Program-made: the position numbers and the translations under genes
Notes under the pieces: generated by a model
The model's database searches: none
What the model was told of the DNA's origin: nothing
Seen by the model: only the letters and a program-made list of their open reading frames with translations
Source of the DNA: Rhizophagus clarus
Taxonomy: Eukaryota > Glomeromycota > Glomeromycetes > Glomerales > Glomeraceae
DNA: 64,000 nucleotides
NCBI GenBank assembly: GCA_015698045.1
Contig: BLAL01000071.1
Location: 374,501-438,500, forward strand
Direction: 5' to 3'
Shown here: in pieces, positions 35,961 to 47,479 of the stretch
Position numbering within the stretch: the stretch's first letter is position 1
Layout of the letters: every line of letters begins with the position of its first letter

Positions 35961-38336
35961 TAATTAATCACCGATCAAAACTCTTTCCCGTTCCTGAAAA
36001 TTTGCGCAAACACAATTAACCTTTTTTTTTTTTTTCTGACTCATTTTTTTAATGTTTCTGTCTAGCAAACTCCTTCGCCATCACGGATAGAGTTTACCTC
36101 ACCTTAGTGTTTATCTTTTATATACTTTTATACCCTCTTTCCTTTATTTTTGGAAGTGTTAGACTATACTTATCCCTCGGTTAAGAGTTATAAAGTTAGG
36201 AACAAAATTTTCTGTCTGCACCATCTTGCTACTTTTCCTTTCGTAACCCGAGACTAAGTGGATATTATGGCTACCCCTTCCCAAGCACCTAGTGTCAACG
36301 ATAATAACGAACCTATTAAAGGTTCAGCTCTTGTTCGTCTTTACAAGCCTGCAAATATATTCCCTGTTTCTTTTTCTCTTTTTCACGTATGTCCTTATCT
36401 TTCGTGTGATACAAGAGGAGCGGGCACCTTGTTTAACACAAAAAAAGCTAGATATTACCTTTTAAGTCTAGGCCATCTCAACACGCCTGGTATCAGCACC
36501 AATGATTTTCCAGTGGTCACAAATGATACAGATCTACGTGGTACACATCAAAGGATTTTTTCATCTACATCTAGATCCCCCAACATCAATTTCCTTATTG
36601 GGAACTTTCTCACATTTGTCTTTAACCTTAACCGTCAATTCCCCAGCCATGTAGTCACAAAGTATTTTTCACGTTTACGAGTCCTTCTTAAAGAAAAACT
36701 ATGTTCAATTAGAACTAGAATGGACTCAGATAGTTCTAACAACCATAGCACTAAAATTTATATCCTGTTCGCTAATCGCAGTCACGTGATCTATTTAGGA
36801 TTTTACCTTCGCTGTAAATCAGAATGCAATCTCCCTGCTGCCTCGGTTATGTCTAATAAGTGATGGCGCTGTGGAGAACATTACAAAGAAATCAACGTTT
36901 ATCATAATTCGGGTCTTTATGTCCCTAGAGATGCAAAATATTATGCAGATGAATTACAACGTCGTGCAAAAAAGAAAAAAGGCAGTCCTCGTGAAGTTAA
37001 ACATATTCATTCAAATCGATTAGGCATCTCTTATGATGTCGTTATCAAAAGATATAAGGACGTTCCTGCCAGGCAACGTGCAAAATTGCCTGACTCGCCA
37101 AAGTGGAAATATTTTAAAGAATATAAACGGTTGCAATTTGATATCCTGAGGAGTCCTCAGCAAATCCAACGATTTAATCGCCTAAGTACGTTAGCTTTAT
37201 CACATAATGCTAATGCAAAATACAAGAAACCTTTTATTTTAGGTGCGCAGAAAGAAGGAATGCAACCTGCTACAGTGTTTAAACAACTTCATCATTGTCC
37301 TTCAAAGCAAATGCCTTCTACTGGTTCAACATTTAACTTTTTATATAATGGATTTACCATTCAAGCTATTCGCAACAAAGCTAAAAGATTACGTCGAAAA
37401 TATAAACGGAAAATGAAGCTACCCCCATTACCCCCAAATTTTGATGGAGATGCGACCACATACTACCAAACACATCATCGGATTTATTTAAATAACCCAA
37501 GTATTCGTGAACGCTACCGGCGTGATTCTCTCGCGCTAGCAGGCATTGCTCATTGTGATCAACTCATTTCATGTATAGATAGGATCAAGGAAGTTCCACA
37601 AAAAACGGTGCACGATGTTACTCTGGAGCATTCTCATGATGATAGAGTTTATGCCATTTCTCCAGAAGATACAGCTCTATTGGTCACGCCCAACATTTAT
37701 TTGCGTCGAATTCACACCCCACTGACACCTTTGTCAGATTCAGCTCCCAAACGTTTACATCTGTCACAAGCATCCAGTTCTTTTACTGCAGCGCCAAGTT
37801 CTACCCCTAGGTCTTCGCATACAACTGGTTATACAGTTGCTCATCAAGGCTCAACGGATACTGAACGTCTACCAACTCTGACGTCTGATAGAATTCAACG
37901 ATTTGATTATAACCATGGTTCGAGTTCGAAGGACGTCAGATTTTCTGACGCCTAACAATAACCCTTTTTTGAGAATTTACACAATTATGGACCTTTATTA
38001 CATCACATTATTCTACATCTAACAGAATTTACATGTAGCATCATTAGATGAAAGAAAAATTCGGTTCCTTAATTAGATTAGGAGTATGGTTTACTCGTCT
38101 TTTTAGTGTGAATGTGTGTTTAATTTGAAGTCCTCCTGGGACTCAGTAGGTAGGTTTATAACCTTCCTCTGGTTCGGAGGCGGACAAAGCTGGGTCTTTT
38201 AGAAATGGTGATAGTTAGTTATGGATCATTTATTTTCGTTCCTGTTTTTCTTGGTCGACAATATTGTTTCTGTTCTAATTGTTTGTACGCCAGATAAAAA
38301 TAAAAATAAAAATAAAATAATTAATCACCGATCAAA
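35961..38336 (+). mobile_element. Retroposed element with 19-bp target duplication and A-rich tail
   Basis: A perfect 19-bp direct repeat, taattaatcaccgatcaaa, flanks the body at 35961-35979 and 38318-38336. The body (35980-38317) ends in repeated taaaa units (about 38294-38317). A long target duplication plus a 3' A-rich tail is the signature of target-primed reverse transcription by a LINE-type machinery. The body holds one intronless long frame (next entry) and no visible reverse transcriptase. It is therefore a short non-LTR element with an ORF1-like gene, a non-autonomous derivative, or a retrocopy of a host gene. Confidence 0.8.
36267..37955 (+). pseudogene. ORF of the retroposed element, one in-frame UGA
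   Basis: A single frame of about 562 codons from ATG 36267 to taa 37953-37955, interrupted only by tga at 36861-36863. The first part has LRGTHQRIFSSTSRSPNINF and QFPSHVVTKYFSRLRVLLKE. Just after the stop come WRCGEHYKEINVYHNSGLYV and a basic stretch (RRAKKKKG). The C-terminal part has two basic segments (KAKRLRRKYKRKMKLPPLPP and others) and a Ser/Thr-rich tail. Its relatives at 20940-21903 and 62611-63380 are more decayed. I do not recognise a known domain. High positive charge is compatible with nucleic-acid binding. It may be freshly inactivated, or read through at the UGA. Confidence 0.55.
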
Positions 38337-38624
38337 GTTTGCACTTTTCATTAATAGCCGTTTTTTAAAAAATTTTGCATATATTTTTGGCGAACTCATT
38401 GGGGTTTGGTTATAACCAGTCAAACCTTAATAATAAAATGCAGAGTAGTTTATGAGAAATAATTTTTATTATTTGAGTTTTTAAGATTTAAAAATAAGAT
38501 TTTGAAATTACATAATAGCTTAAAAAAAAGAATAATTTTCGTAAAATTCATAAAAAAAGTGCAATGTAAATGTTATGAAAATTAACTAATTTTAAATGGA
38601 AAAAATAAAAACAAAACTTTATTT
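38337..38624. other. Short intergenic stretch
   Basis: Between the retroposed element and the piggyBac remnant. No feature seen. Confidence 0.4.
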
Positions 38625-39549
38625 TTAGTCATCATCTTCCCTATATGTATGAAAATCTTTAAAACAATTACTTCTTTCCTTATTATAATATAAGGCTAAA
38701 TCATATTTTATGCAATATAATTGTGATTGAGGCAGATTTTTTGCTGCTTTTTCTTTGATTTTTTTTTACTAAATATTTACACCATACACAACTACTTCTT
38801 GTTTCTCCAAAACTCAGGCGGAATAGTACAATCTGAAATATGCATGAAATGTTTAATCTAAATATATCAATAAACAGTTTTAATAAAATTTAATTAATTT
38901 AATAAAAATATTAAATTAAATAATAAAATTAAAATACCTGTTCAAAACAAATTAAAGACATAAAAGTAGTAATTTTATGCTCAGGAAATTCACTATCCTT
39001 ATTCCAATAATCTCGGATACTAGGTAATTTAAAAACACCAGCATATATTAATATTGCTAACCAAATTTTAAATTCTTTCGTTGTTAATTCTTTCCAATCA
39101 CGCCCTTCTCCTGCATTCTTTACATATTCATATTTATTTGTATTTTTAACAATTATTTCTATTTGTTCAAGAGAAAAAAAAAGAGAAAATATAGAATAAG
39201 GTGATGGTGAAAGGAGGAAATCTCTAGATAAATTTATTTTAAATTCATGTAAAGGTCTAACATGTTGAAAAGCATTAAAAAAAGGTGAAAGTGGAAGTTG
39301 TGCAATTTGTTCACCATTATTATTATCTCTTTCACTATTATTATTTCTACCTCCACCTCTACCTCTACCTCTACCTCTTCTTCTTCCTCTACCTCTATTA
39401 CTACCTCTGCCTTGGATATTCTCTTCATGAATTTCTTCAAAATTATCAAAATTTTCGATATCGTCATCATTTTCATCGGTAATATTGTGAATATTTCTTG
39501 CAAAATCAACAACAAACAAATCTTGCTCATCATATTCAATAGTATCCAT
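38625..39549 (-). pseudogene. piggyBac-like transposase, DDE core deleted
   Basis: Exon 1 (39549-38938) encodes an acidic start, an Arg/Gly-rich segment (GRGRRRGRGRGRGGGR) and the start of the DDE_Tnp_1_7 domain (WKELTTKEFKIWLAILIYAG, KLPSIRDYWNKD, FEQ). A 79-bp intron (38937-38859) joins in phase to IKHFMHISDCTIPPEFWR. After a frame disruption the sequence reads SSCVWCKYLVKKNQ and then NLPQSQLYCIKYDLALYYN...NCFKDFHTYRE to a stop at 38625-38627, resembling the Cys/His-rich C-terminal finger of piggyBac proteins. The central catalytic part of several hundred residues is absent. This is an internally deleted copy. TTAA flanks could not be fixed. Confidence 0.65.
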
Positions 39550-40484
39550 GGTAAAAATAAAAAAAATAAGTAAATATAACGTTAGGAATAAACAAAAATG
39601 CAAAACTCCAAAAACTCTGAAATTCTGAGGTTTTGATCAGCATTTTTACAAATTAATTTCCGGTTTAATTTTTGCTGAACAGCCGGATTTTTAACTATAT
39701 ATTTAATGGCCATATGTTGATCAATCTAATGTTATTTAGTATCTTATTTTCATTTATTAGAAAAAATACAATTATAACTGAAGATAAAAAATTTATTTTT
39801 ATTTTATTTGAATAACATGAGGTGTATACATAGTTAGATTATACAAATTAACAATATTGTTTTCATGGTAAAAAAAAAAGATTAATTTATTAATTTAAAG
39901 AAGAGAGAGTCAATCATACAGAAAAATAGTATTATTAACTTTTTTTTTTACTTGTTAAAATTAGTACTTTATTGAGAGAAACATATACTACAAGCGTTAC
40001 ATCGGGAAAGTTATATCGGCTCAGATCTGCGGTAATCTGTGATTTTAGCAGATTGCCCACTTTTTTTGTGCTATTTTGATGAAAATCTGCGCAATACTGC
40101 AGAAATTTTTTTTTATTTTTTTTCAAAGATTTTTTTATAAAAAATTTGTGATAAACTCCAAAATTGCAGTTTTTTACAAAAATCTAAAGATATCTTCGCA
40201 ATTTTCTTTTTAATTTGATAAACTTCACATAAACTTACTGTTTTAATAAACTTTCAAAGAAATAATTTTTTTTTACACTTAAAAAATCATTTCTTTAAAG
40301 TGTTGTAAAAAAATTATTTCTTTTAAGTGTTGTAAAAAAAATGTATTACTTTAACGCCTTTTAAAGAAATAATTTGTTAAAGATACCAAAAAAAATTAAT
40401 AGTTTAAGCTTGAAAGTAACTTTGAAAAAAAATTATTTTAACAAATGTTAGCATTTGTTTATATTTTGCACTAAAGGTATAGGT
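39550..40484. other. Flank of piggyBac remnant and of the cassette array
   Basis: AT-rich. Contains palindromic ttaaagaaat/atttctttaa words at 40255-40375 and a tctgcgg/ctgcag-rich stretch at 40020-40110 that is partly repeated in inverted orientation at 51128-51200 (see findings). No gene recognised. Confidence 0.4.
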
Positions 40485-40910
40485 TCCGGAATGGGTTCTG
40501 GACTGTAATTTTGAAGAAAAACTATTTTTATTATTTGCATTTTGTAGTTTTTCAGCCATTTTTCTATTTAATGAACGTTGCTAACGTTTGATTTTTCATT
40601 TTTTTTCAGGTCCAAAATGCTGAAAGGCAAGTTCCAGACTCTATTATCTTCAGAAAAAAATAAACATCAATAGAGTCCAGAACGCAATGCCAAAAAACAC
40701 CAATTTTGAAGGTAATATCTTGTCATTTGACCAGTGTAACCTTCAGAAAAATTTTTTTTTATTATAATTTAACGAGCGTTGGCTAACGCTCATTTTCCTT
40801 TTTTTATATATCCAGAACGACGAAGGTAGTGTGGATTCTGGACTCAATTTCAAAGTTAGCCTTCAAAATTAATTTTTTTTTTTAATTTGCCTTAATGAAC
40901 GTTAGCTAAC
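40485..40910 (+). repeat. Exon-like cassette array, left part
   Basis: Three units resembling short exons between introns lie at about 40482-40515, 40610-40711 and 40811-40855. Acceptors follow a poly-T tract (ttttttcag before 40610), the exon-like parts begin gtcca/ttcc and end tttgaag or tttcaaag, and are followed by gta or a decayed donor. The AT-rich spacers carry the palindrome aacgttagctaacgtt or close variants. The array continues at 48121-48169 and 48961-50718 after removal of two hAT insertions. Confidence 0.6.
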
Positions 40911-41252
40911 TAGGGAATGGAAAGTCTGTTACAGTCCGGTTAAAGTCCCAAGACTTACAGGTCCTGGCACATGGACAGACCGGACCCAGTTTAAGGACCG
41001 AAACTAGGACTTTAGTTAGGATTTAGTCTCGATTGAATTGATTGGTTAATTAATACTTATTTATTACGAGCTACAAAAAAAATTTTATTAATTTGCCGAT
41101 AATCAAAATGCTAACCATTTAAGTAATGGCGTTGTAATAATTCCCATCAAAGCCACATTTTTATTTTGTAGGTTGAAAAAAATTTTCTGAACATGAACAA
41201 AAGTATATACAGTGATTATATTACTATAAACAATTAAACGTTACCATTACCC

Positions 41253-41984
41253 TTAATTTCTTTTCTCTCCTATTCCTTTTTCAAGCCAACTTTTTGAACA
41301 CAATAATGCACGAGACGTATCTGGTTGCAATCTATTTCTTGTGCGAGTTATAGTATTACTCGCCACAGAAAATGCTTGCTCACACGCAACACTAGTAGCT
41401 TGAATGGATAAATAGTCTCGTGCCATTGCTCCTAATGCTGGAAACTCTCGAAAATGAGCCTGCCACCATAGCAATGGTGCAACATTATCATCACATGGCA
41501 AAGCAAGATACCGGTCAATCTCCTCATAAATTCCAGATGATGGTCTTGTAATATTTAAGGTACTATTATTTAATCGCCTCCTCTTTAATTGATGAAAGTA
41601 ATCACGAGTGCTTGCTACTTCACCATTATCATGATTAATTACAACTGGTTGAGACATTGGTGTATGATATTCAGAAAAACGCCTTTTTACTGCATTAATT
41701 GCATTTGTTGATTCTTCTCCAGTAGAAAACAAAGTAAGTTTTGTATGTGGATCTAGTACTGTAGACGCTAAGGTAGATGAATCCACTACTTCCCAGTACT
41801 GATCAATTTTTTGAAGTATTGATGATGCTACTTCACTTTGACTAAATCCTTTTTTTCCAATATAATCGTTTAGATGTTGTTGGATTCCAAGAAACAAAAA
41901 CCTTACATCAGAAATGGTGGGATAGGAGGAAGCTGAAAGCAATACTATTGCTTTTTCTAATGGTTCAAGTAATGTAAGAGTGTC
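41253..41984 (-). pseudogene. hAT transposase, C-terminal block with dimerisation domain
   Basis: Open from the acceptor gaatag (exon start 41984) to the stop. Starts DTLTLLEPLEKAIVLLSASS and YPTISDVRF, and ends with the hATC dimerisation region (WWQAHFREFPALGAMARDYL, TSVACEQAFSVASNTITRTR, NRLQP). The intron 42097-41985 (gtaagt...tag) joins it in phase to the block above. No lesion lies inside this block. Confidence 0.85.
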
Positions 41985-42097
41985 CTATTCATGTTGTAAA
42001 TTAGTCATAATGTAGTTTATTTTTGGATTAGGTATGTTAGTAATTAATGTTAATATCGTTATTAATGATGGATAGAAAAATAAAAGCTAACACTTAC

Positions 42098-42947
42098 ATT
42101 TATTTTTATCCATCCTTGTGTGTCCGGTACAAATTTTTTAATGTCTTGATCTGTTGCAGCTAACATCTCAATAGGTCGCAACATTTTTTGGAATTTTACA
42201 ATCATGTAATAGGTGCTATTCCACCTGGTCTCAACATCCAATTGTGGTTTGTAATATGTTAAATTTTCTATTGAACACAATTCTCGTAATCTATCACACC
42301 TTAGAGTTGAATGTTTAATTTTTTTCATTAACTCGCGAATTTTAACAACCTCATCATCAATAATTTTAATTCCTTGCTGCGCGGCCAAATTTAAAATATG
42401 TGCAGAGCACCTATAATGTCGAAAAGACTGATCATTAAGTTCTCTTGTAAGTTCCTCTGCAATTATTCTTCCACAAACTACCATCGCCGATTCATTATCA
42501 GTAGTTAAAGCCAAAGTTTTTTCAAGTAGATTAAATTCTGTTAAAACTGATTTTATTGCATTTGCTATATTGTTTCCAGTATGACGTGTAGTAAAAGAAA
42601 TAATATCTAATAAAAAGTTTTTTAGGTTCCAATTATTGTCAATATAATGAATTGTCAGGCCAAGAAATGCATCATTATTACATGTTGAGGTCCACATGTC
42701 CGCTGTTAAAGATAATTTGCCTGGAATTGCATTTAAATCTTCTTGTATATTTTTACGTTTTTCTTTAAAATAATCAACTACCAAAGTTTTTACTGTTTTT
42801 TCATCTGGAATTTGATATCGAGAATCAAATTTATTGATCATAATTTTAAATCGCAAGTTTTCAACAGAACGGAAGGGTTGTGCATCTCCAATTACCCATT
42901 CTACTACTGCAATATCTCATTCATTTTTTTCTTTTTCAGGCCAAGGA
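42098..42947 (-). pseudogene. hAT transposase, central catalytic block with one nonsense codon
   Basis: From the insertion point: DPWPEKEKNE, tga (42919-42917), DIAVVEWVIGDAQPF, then KLSLTADMWTSTCNNDAFLG (first catalytic Asp), LALTTDNESAMVVCG (second), RHYRCSAHILNLAAQQGI, and LDVETRWNSTYYMI, the usual RNase-H-like block of hAT. The stop probably arose from an Arg CGA codon by C to T change; that is inference. The gtaagt donor is at 42097-42092. Confidence 0.85.
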
Positions 42948-43111
42948 TCACACAGGTCGAATGGTGGCAAATCAGTCACCAATCAGCTATCAATCGGGTA
43001 TCTTATTGATAACTGATTGATTCAATAAGTATTCAATCGGGTGGCCGATTGATAGCCGATTTCCGCCAAAATCCGTCATCAATCGGGCAGGCCGATTGAT
43101 GGTCAACTGAT

Positions 43112-43570
43112 GGTCGATTGATGGTCGATTGATGGTCGATTGATGGTCGATTAATGGTCAAAATATGGTCAAATGGTCGAATTATGGTCAAATTAAGGTC
43201 AAATTATGGTCGAATTAAGGTCAAATTAAGGTCAAATTTAAGGTCAAATTAAGGTCAAATTAAGGTCAAATTAAGGTCAAATTAAGGTCAAATTAAGGTC
43301 AAATTAAGGTCAAATTATGGTCGAATTATGGTCGAATTATGGTCAAATTATGGTCAAAATTATGGTCGAATTAAGGTCGAATTAAGGTCAAATTAAGGTC
43401 AAATTATGGTCGAATTATGGTCAAATTAAGGAGGTCAAATTAAGGTCAAATTAAGGTCAAATTAAGGTCAAATTAAGGTCAATTTATGGTCAATTTATGG
43501 TCAATTTATGGTCAATTTATGTGGTCAAATTATGTGGTCAAATTATGGTCAATTATGGTCAATTGATGGT
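43112..43570. repeat. 11-bp minisatellite (ggtcaaattaa)
   Basis: About 40 tandem copies of ggtcaaattaa with ggtcgaattat and ggtcaatttat variants, inside the CACTA-like element. The unit appears to grow out of the subterminal gattgatggtc repeat. Confidence 0.85.
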
Positions 43571-43807
43571 CGAATGACCAATTTTTGTAGAATAATATAA
43601 TGAATAATAAAATTTATTATAGCACATAATAAAACACATAGTATCTTTATTTATATTAATAACAGATAAGTATTTAAAATAAAAACATTTATTATAATAA
43701 TATGTTAGTATATGACTAATAAAGTTAGTAATATTTAATAAATAAATAGTAAAGCGTAAATATAAAAAGTTAGTAATTATTATAATAAAATACACAAATA
43801 CAAAAAG

Positions 43808-44060
43808 TTAGTATTATGAAGAGTTTGATAAAATGTATAAAAAAAAAAAAGAAAAATACGTGATGATGTTAGTAAAATATAAAAAAAAAAAGAATAACAT
43901 TAGTAATAATAAAATACACAAATACAAGAAGTTAGTATTATGAAGAGTTTGATAAAATTTATAAAAAAAAAAAAAAGAAAAATACGTGATGATGTTAGTA
44001 AAGTATGAAAAAAGAAAGAATAACATTAGTAATATTAAAAAAAGGTAAAGTTAATATTAT
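43808..44060. repeat. Tandem duplication of about 125 bp
   Basis: The segment beginning agttagtattatgaagag at about 43807 recurs at about 43933 with few changes, including the A-run and aatacgtgatgatgttagta. It is AT-rich and noncoding, inside the CACTA-like element. Confidence 0.6.
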
Positions 44061-44439
44061 AAAATAAAATATAGTCAGTAATCATTACCATAAATTTAAT
44101 GGCAAAAATACAATAATTAATATACCTGTAAAATGTAATGAGAGTAAGAAGAAAACAGAAAAGAAAGGGTGTATGATTTTTGAAAAATAAACAGAGTCGC
44201 GTTTGGTTATTTATATGCATGTTAAGATCAGGTCACGTGCATAAGATCAGACCGAATTTTGATTGGTTAATAATAGATAAATTGAAAACCTACTATCGTT
44301 AGTTGTAATTTTTCATCTCATATAGTCATATATTATAATTTGCCTTGGACTTTCGGATACCTAATTTTTTTAATAATATTAACTTATTTAAAATAAATTT
44401 AATAAAAAGTGTATTGTTTTTTTAAAATGTTATGAGATC

Positions 44440-47140
44440 TCTATTAAAAATATTTCATACAAACTCTTAGGAAACCTCAAAAAAAAAAATCTATTTATCA
44501 AAAATATCCTATACGAATCTTAGGAAATCTCAAAAAAAAATTTCCTATCAGATATCCCATACGAACTCTTCCCATATGAACTTTTAGAAATCTCTCTCAA
44601 AAAAATTTTCTATCAAAAAATCCCATGCGAATCCTTTCCATATGAACCCTAAAAAATTTCACAAAAAAATTTCCTATCAGATATCCCATACGAACTCTTC
44701 CAATACGAACTCTTAGAAAATCTCTTAAAAAAAATTTTCTATCAAAGAATCCCATGCGAATCCTTTCCATATGAACCCTAAAAAATTTCACAAAAAAATT
44801 TCCTATCAGATATCCCATACGAACTCTTCCAATACAAACTCTTAGAAAATCTCTTAAAAAAAATTTTCTATCAAAGATATCCCATACGAACACCCTACTA
44901 TATGAACAACTGGAAAATCTTTATTAAAATATCCCATACGAACTCTTCCCACACGGACTCTAAGAAAATCTCTTAAAAAATTTTCTATCAAAGAATCCCA
45001 TACGAACCCTTTCCATATGAACTCTTAGAAAATCTCTTAAGAAAATTTTCTATCAAAGAATCCCATACGAACCCTTCCATATGAACTCTTAGAAAATCTC
45101 TTAAGAAAAATTTTTCTATCAGATATCCCATATGAATTCTTCCAATACGAACTCTTAGAAAATCTCTTAAAAAAAATTTTCTATCAAAGAATCCCATACG
45201 AACCCTTTCCATATGAACTCTTAGAAAATCTCTTAAGAAAAATTTTACTATCAGATATCCCATACGAACTCTTAGAAATAAAAAAAAATCTATTTATCAA
45301 AAATATCCTATACGAATCTTAGGAAATCTCAAAAAAAAATTTCCTATCAGATATCCCATACGAACACTTCCCATATGAACTTTTAGAAATCTCTCTCAAA
45401 AAAATTTTCTATCAAAGAATCCCATGCGAATCCTTTCCATATGAACCCTAAAAAATTTCACAAAAAAATTTTCTATCAGACATCCCATACGAACTCTTCC
45501 AATACGAACTCTTAGAAAATCACTTAAAAAAAATTTTCTATCAAAGAATCCCATACGAACCCTTCCATATGAACTCTTAGAAAATCTCTTAAGAAAAATT
45601 TTTCTATCAGATATCCCATACGAACTCTTCCCACACGAACTCTTAGAAAATCTCTTAAGAAAAATTTTTCTATCAGATATCCCATACGAACTCTTAGAAA
45701 TAAAAAAAAAAATCTATTTATCAAAAATATCCTATACGAATCTTAGGAAATCTCAAAAAAAAATTTCCTATCAGATATCCCATACGAACTCTTCCCATAT
45801 GAACTTTTAGAAATCTCTCTCAAAAAAATTTTCTATCAAAGAATCCCATGCGAATCCTTTCCATATGAACCCTAAAAAATTTCCCAAAAAATTTTCTATC
45901 AGATATCCCATACGAACTCTTCCAATACGAACTCTTAGAAAATCTCTTAAAAAAAATTTTCTATCAAAGATATCCCATACGAACCCCCTACTATATGAAC
46001 ACTTGGAAAATCTTTATTAAAATATCCCATACGAACTCTTCCCACACGAACTCTAAGAAAATCTCTCTCAAAAAAATTTTCTATCAAAGAATCCCATACG
46101 AACCCTTCCATATGAACTCTTAGAAAATCTCTTAAGAAAAATTTTTCTATCAGATATCCCATACAAACTCTTAGAAATAAAAAAAAAAAAAATCTATTTA
46201 TCAAAAATGTCCCATGCGAATCCTTTCCATATGAACCCTAAAAAATTTCACAAAAAAATTTTCTATCAGATATCCCATACGAACTCTTCCCACACAAACT
46301 CTTAGAAAATCTCTTAAAAAAAAATTTTCTATCAAAGAATCCCATACGAACGCTTTTCTTATGAACTCTTAGAAAATCTCTTAAGAAAAATTTTTCTATC
46401 AGATATCCCATACGAACTCTTTCCATATGAACTCTTAGAAAATCTCTTAAAAAACAACTTTTCTATCAAAGAATCCCATGCGAACTCTTTCCATATGAAC
46501 TCTTAGAAAATCTCTCAAAAAAAATTTTCTACCAGATATCCCATACGAACTCTTCCCACACTAGAAAATCTTAAAAAAAATTTTCTATCAAAGACATCCC
46601 ATATGAACCTTTTTCCATATGAACACTTGGAAAATCTTTATCAAAATATCCCATACGAACTGTTCCTTTACGAATTCTTAGAAAATCTATAAAAATAATT
46701 TTCTAACAAAGAATCCATACGAACCCTTCCCATACGAACTCTTAGAAAATCTCTCAAAAAAAATATTTCCTATCAGATATCCTACACGAACCCTTCCCAT
46801 ACGAACTCAGAAAATTTCGCAAAAAAATTTTCTATCAGATATCCCATACAAACTCTTCCCATACGAACTCTTAGAGAATCTCTTAAAAAAAATTTTCTAT
46901 CAAAGATATCCAACAAACCTTTCCCATATGAACTCTTAGAAAATCTCTTAAAAAAAATTTTTCTATCAGATATCCCCATATGAACTCTTTCCATACGAAC
47001 TCTTAGAAAATAAAAAAAATTTTTTATCAGATATCCCATATAAACTCTTTCCATACAAACTTTTAGAAATCTCAAAAAATAAAAATATCTCTATTTATCA
47101 AAAATATCCTATATGAATCTTAGAAAATCTATCAAAAAAA
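44440..47140. repeat. Complex minisatellite of about 65-bp units
   Basis: Roughly 40 copies of a unit combining tcccatacgaactcttcc, atatgaactcttagaaaatc, tcttaaaaaaaattttctat and caaagaa or cagatat. Higher-order blocks recur: the stretch from 44510 to 44890 is similar to 45310-45560 and 45740-45980. It fills most of the CACTA-like element. Minus-strand frames through it encode repetitive peptides and are not genes. Confidence 0.85.
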
Positions 47141-47479
47141 AATTTCTATCAGAGTTTAGAGTTTTAAAATGGTTTATAAATTAAATATTTTAAAACGACA
47201 TTATTGAAAAAATCTAAAAAATCCGCTAATATATAATAAGCCAATTAGCAACCAATCGGTCATCAATCTGATATGGTCGATTGGTAACCTATTGATAACT
47301 GGTAAATTCAACCGTACACCAATCAGTCATCAATCAGTCATATGACCAGTTGATAACCGATTTGGAATTTATACCTGATTGATGACCTATTGAAAGAATC
47401 AGTCATCAATAGGTATCCAATCGGTTACCAATCAGTCACATGACCGATTGATGACCGATTTGACTCCATTCGACCTGTG

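Noticed and set aside
39285..39573. Frames opposite the Arg/Gly-rich part of the piggyBac remnant
   Set aside because: They are antisense and alternate-frame shadows of a simple-sequence coding stretch.
44597..47075. Minus-strand frames with repeated FFLRDFLRVRMGRVRMGYLI peptides
   Set aside because: They are the 65-bp minisatellite of the CACTA-like element in one frame, with no start context and no conservation beyond the DNA repeat.
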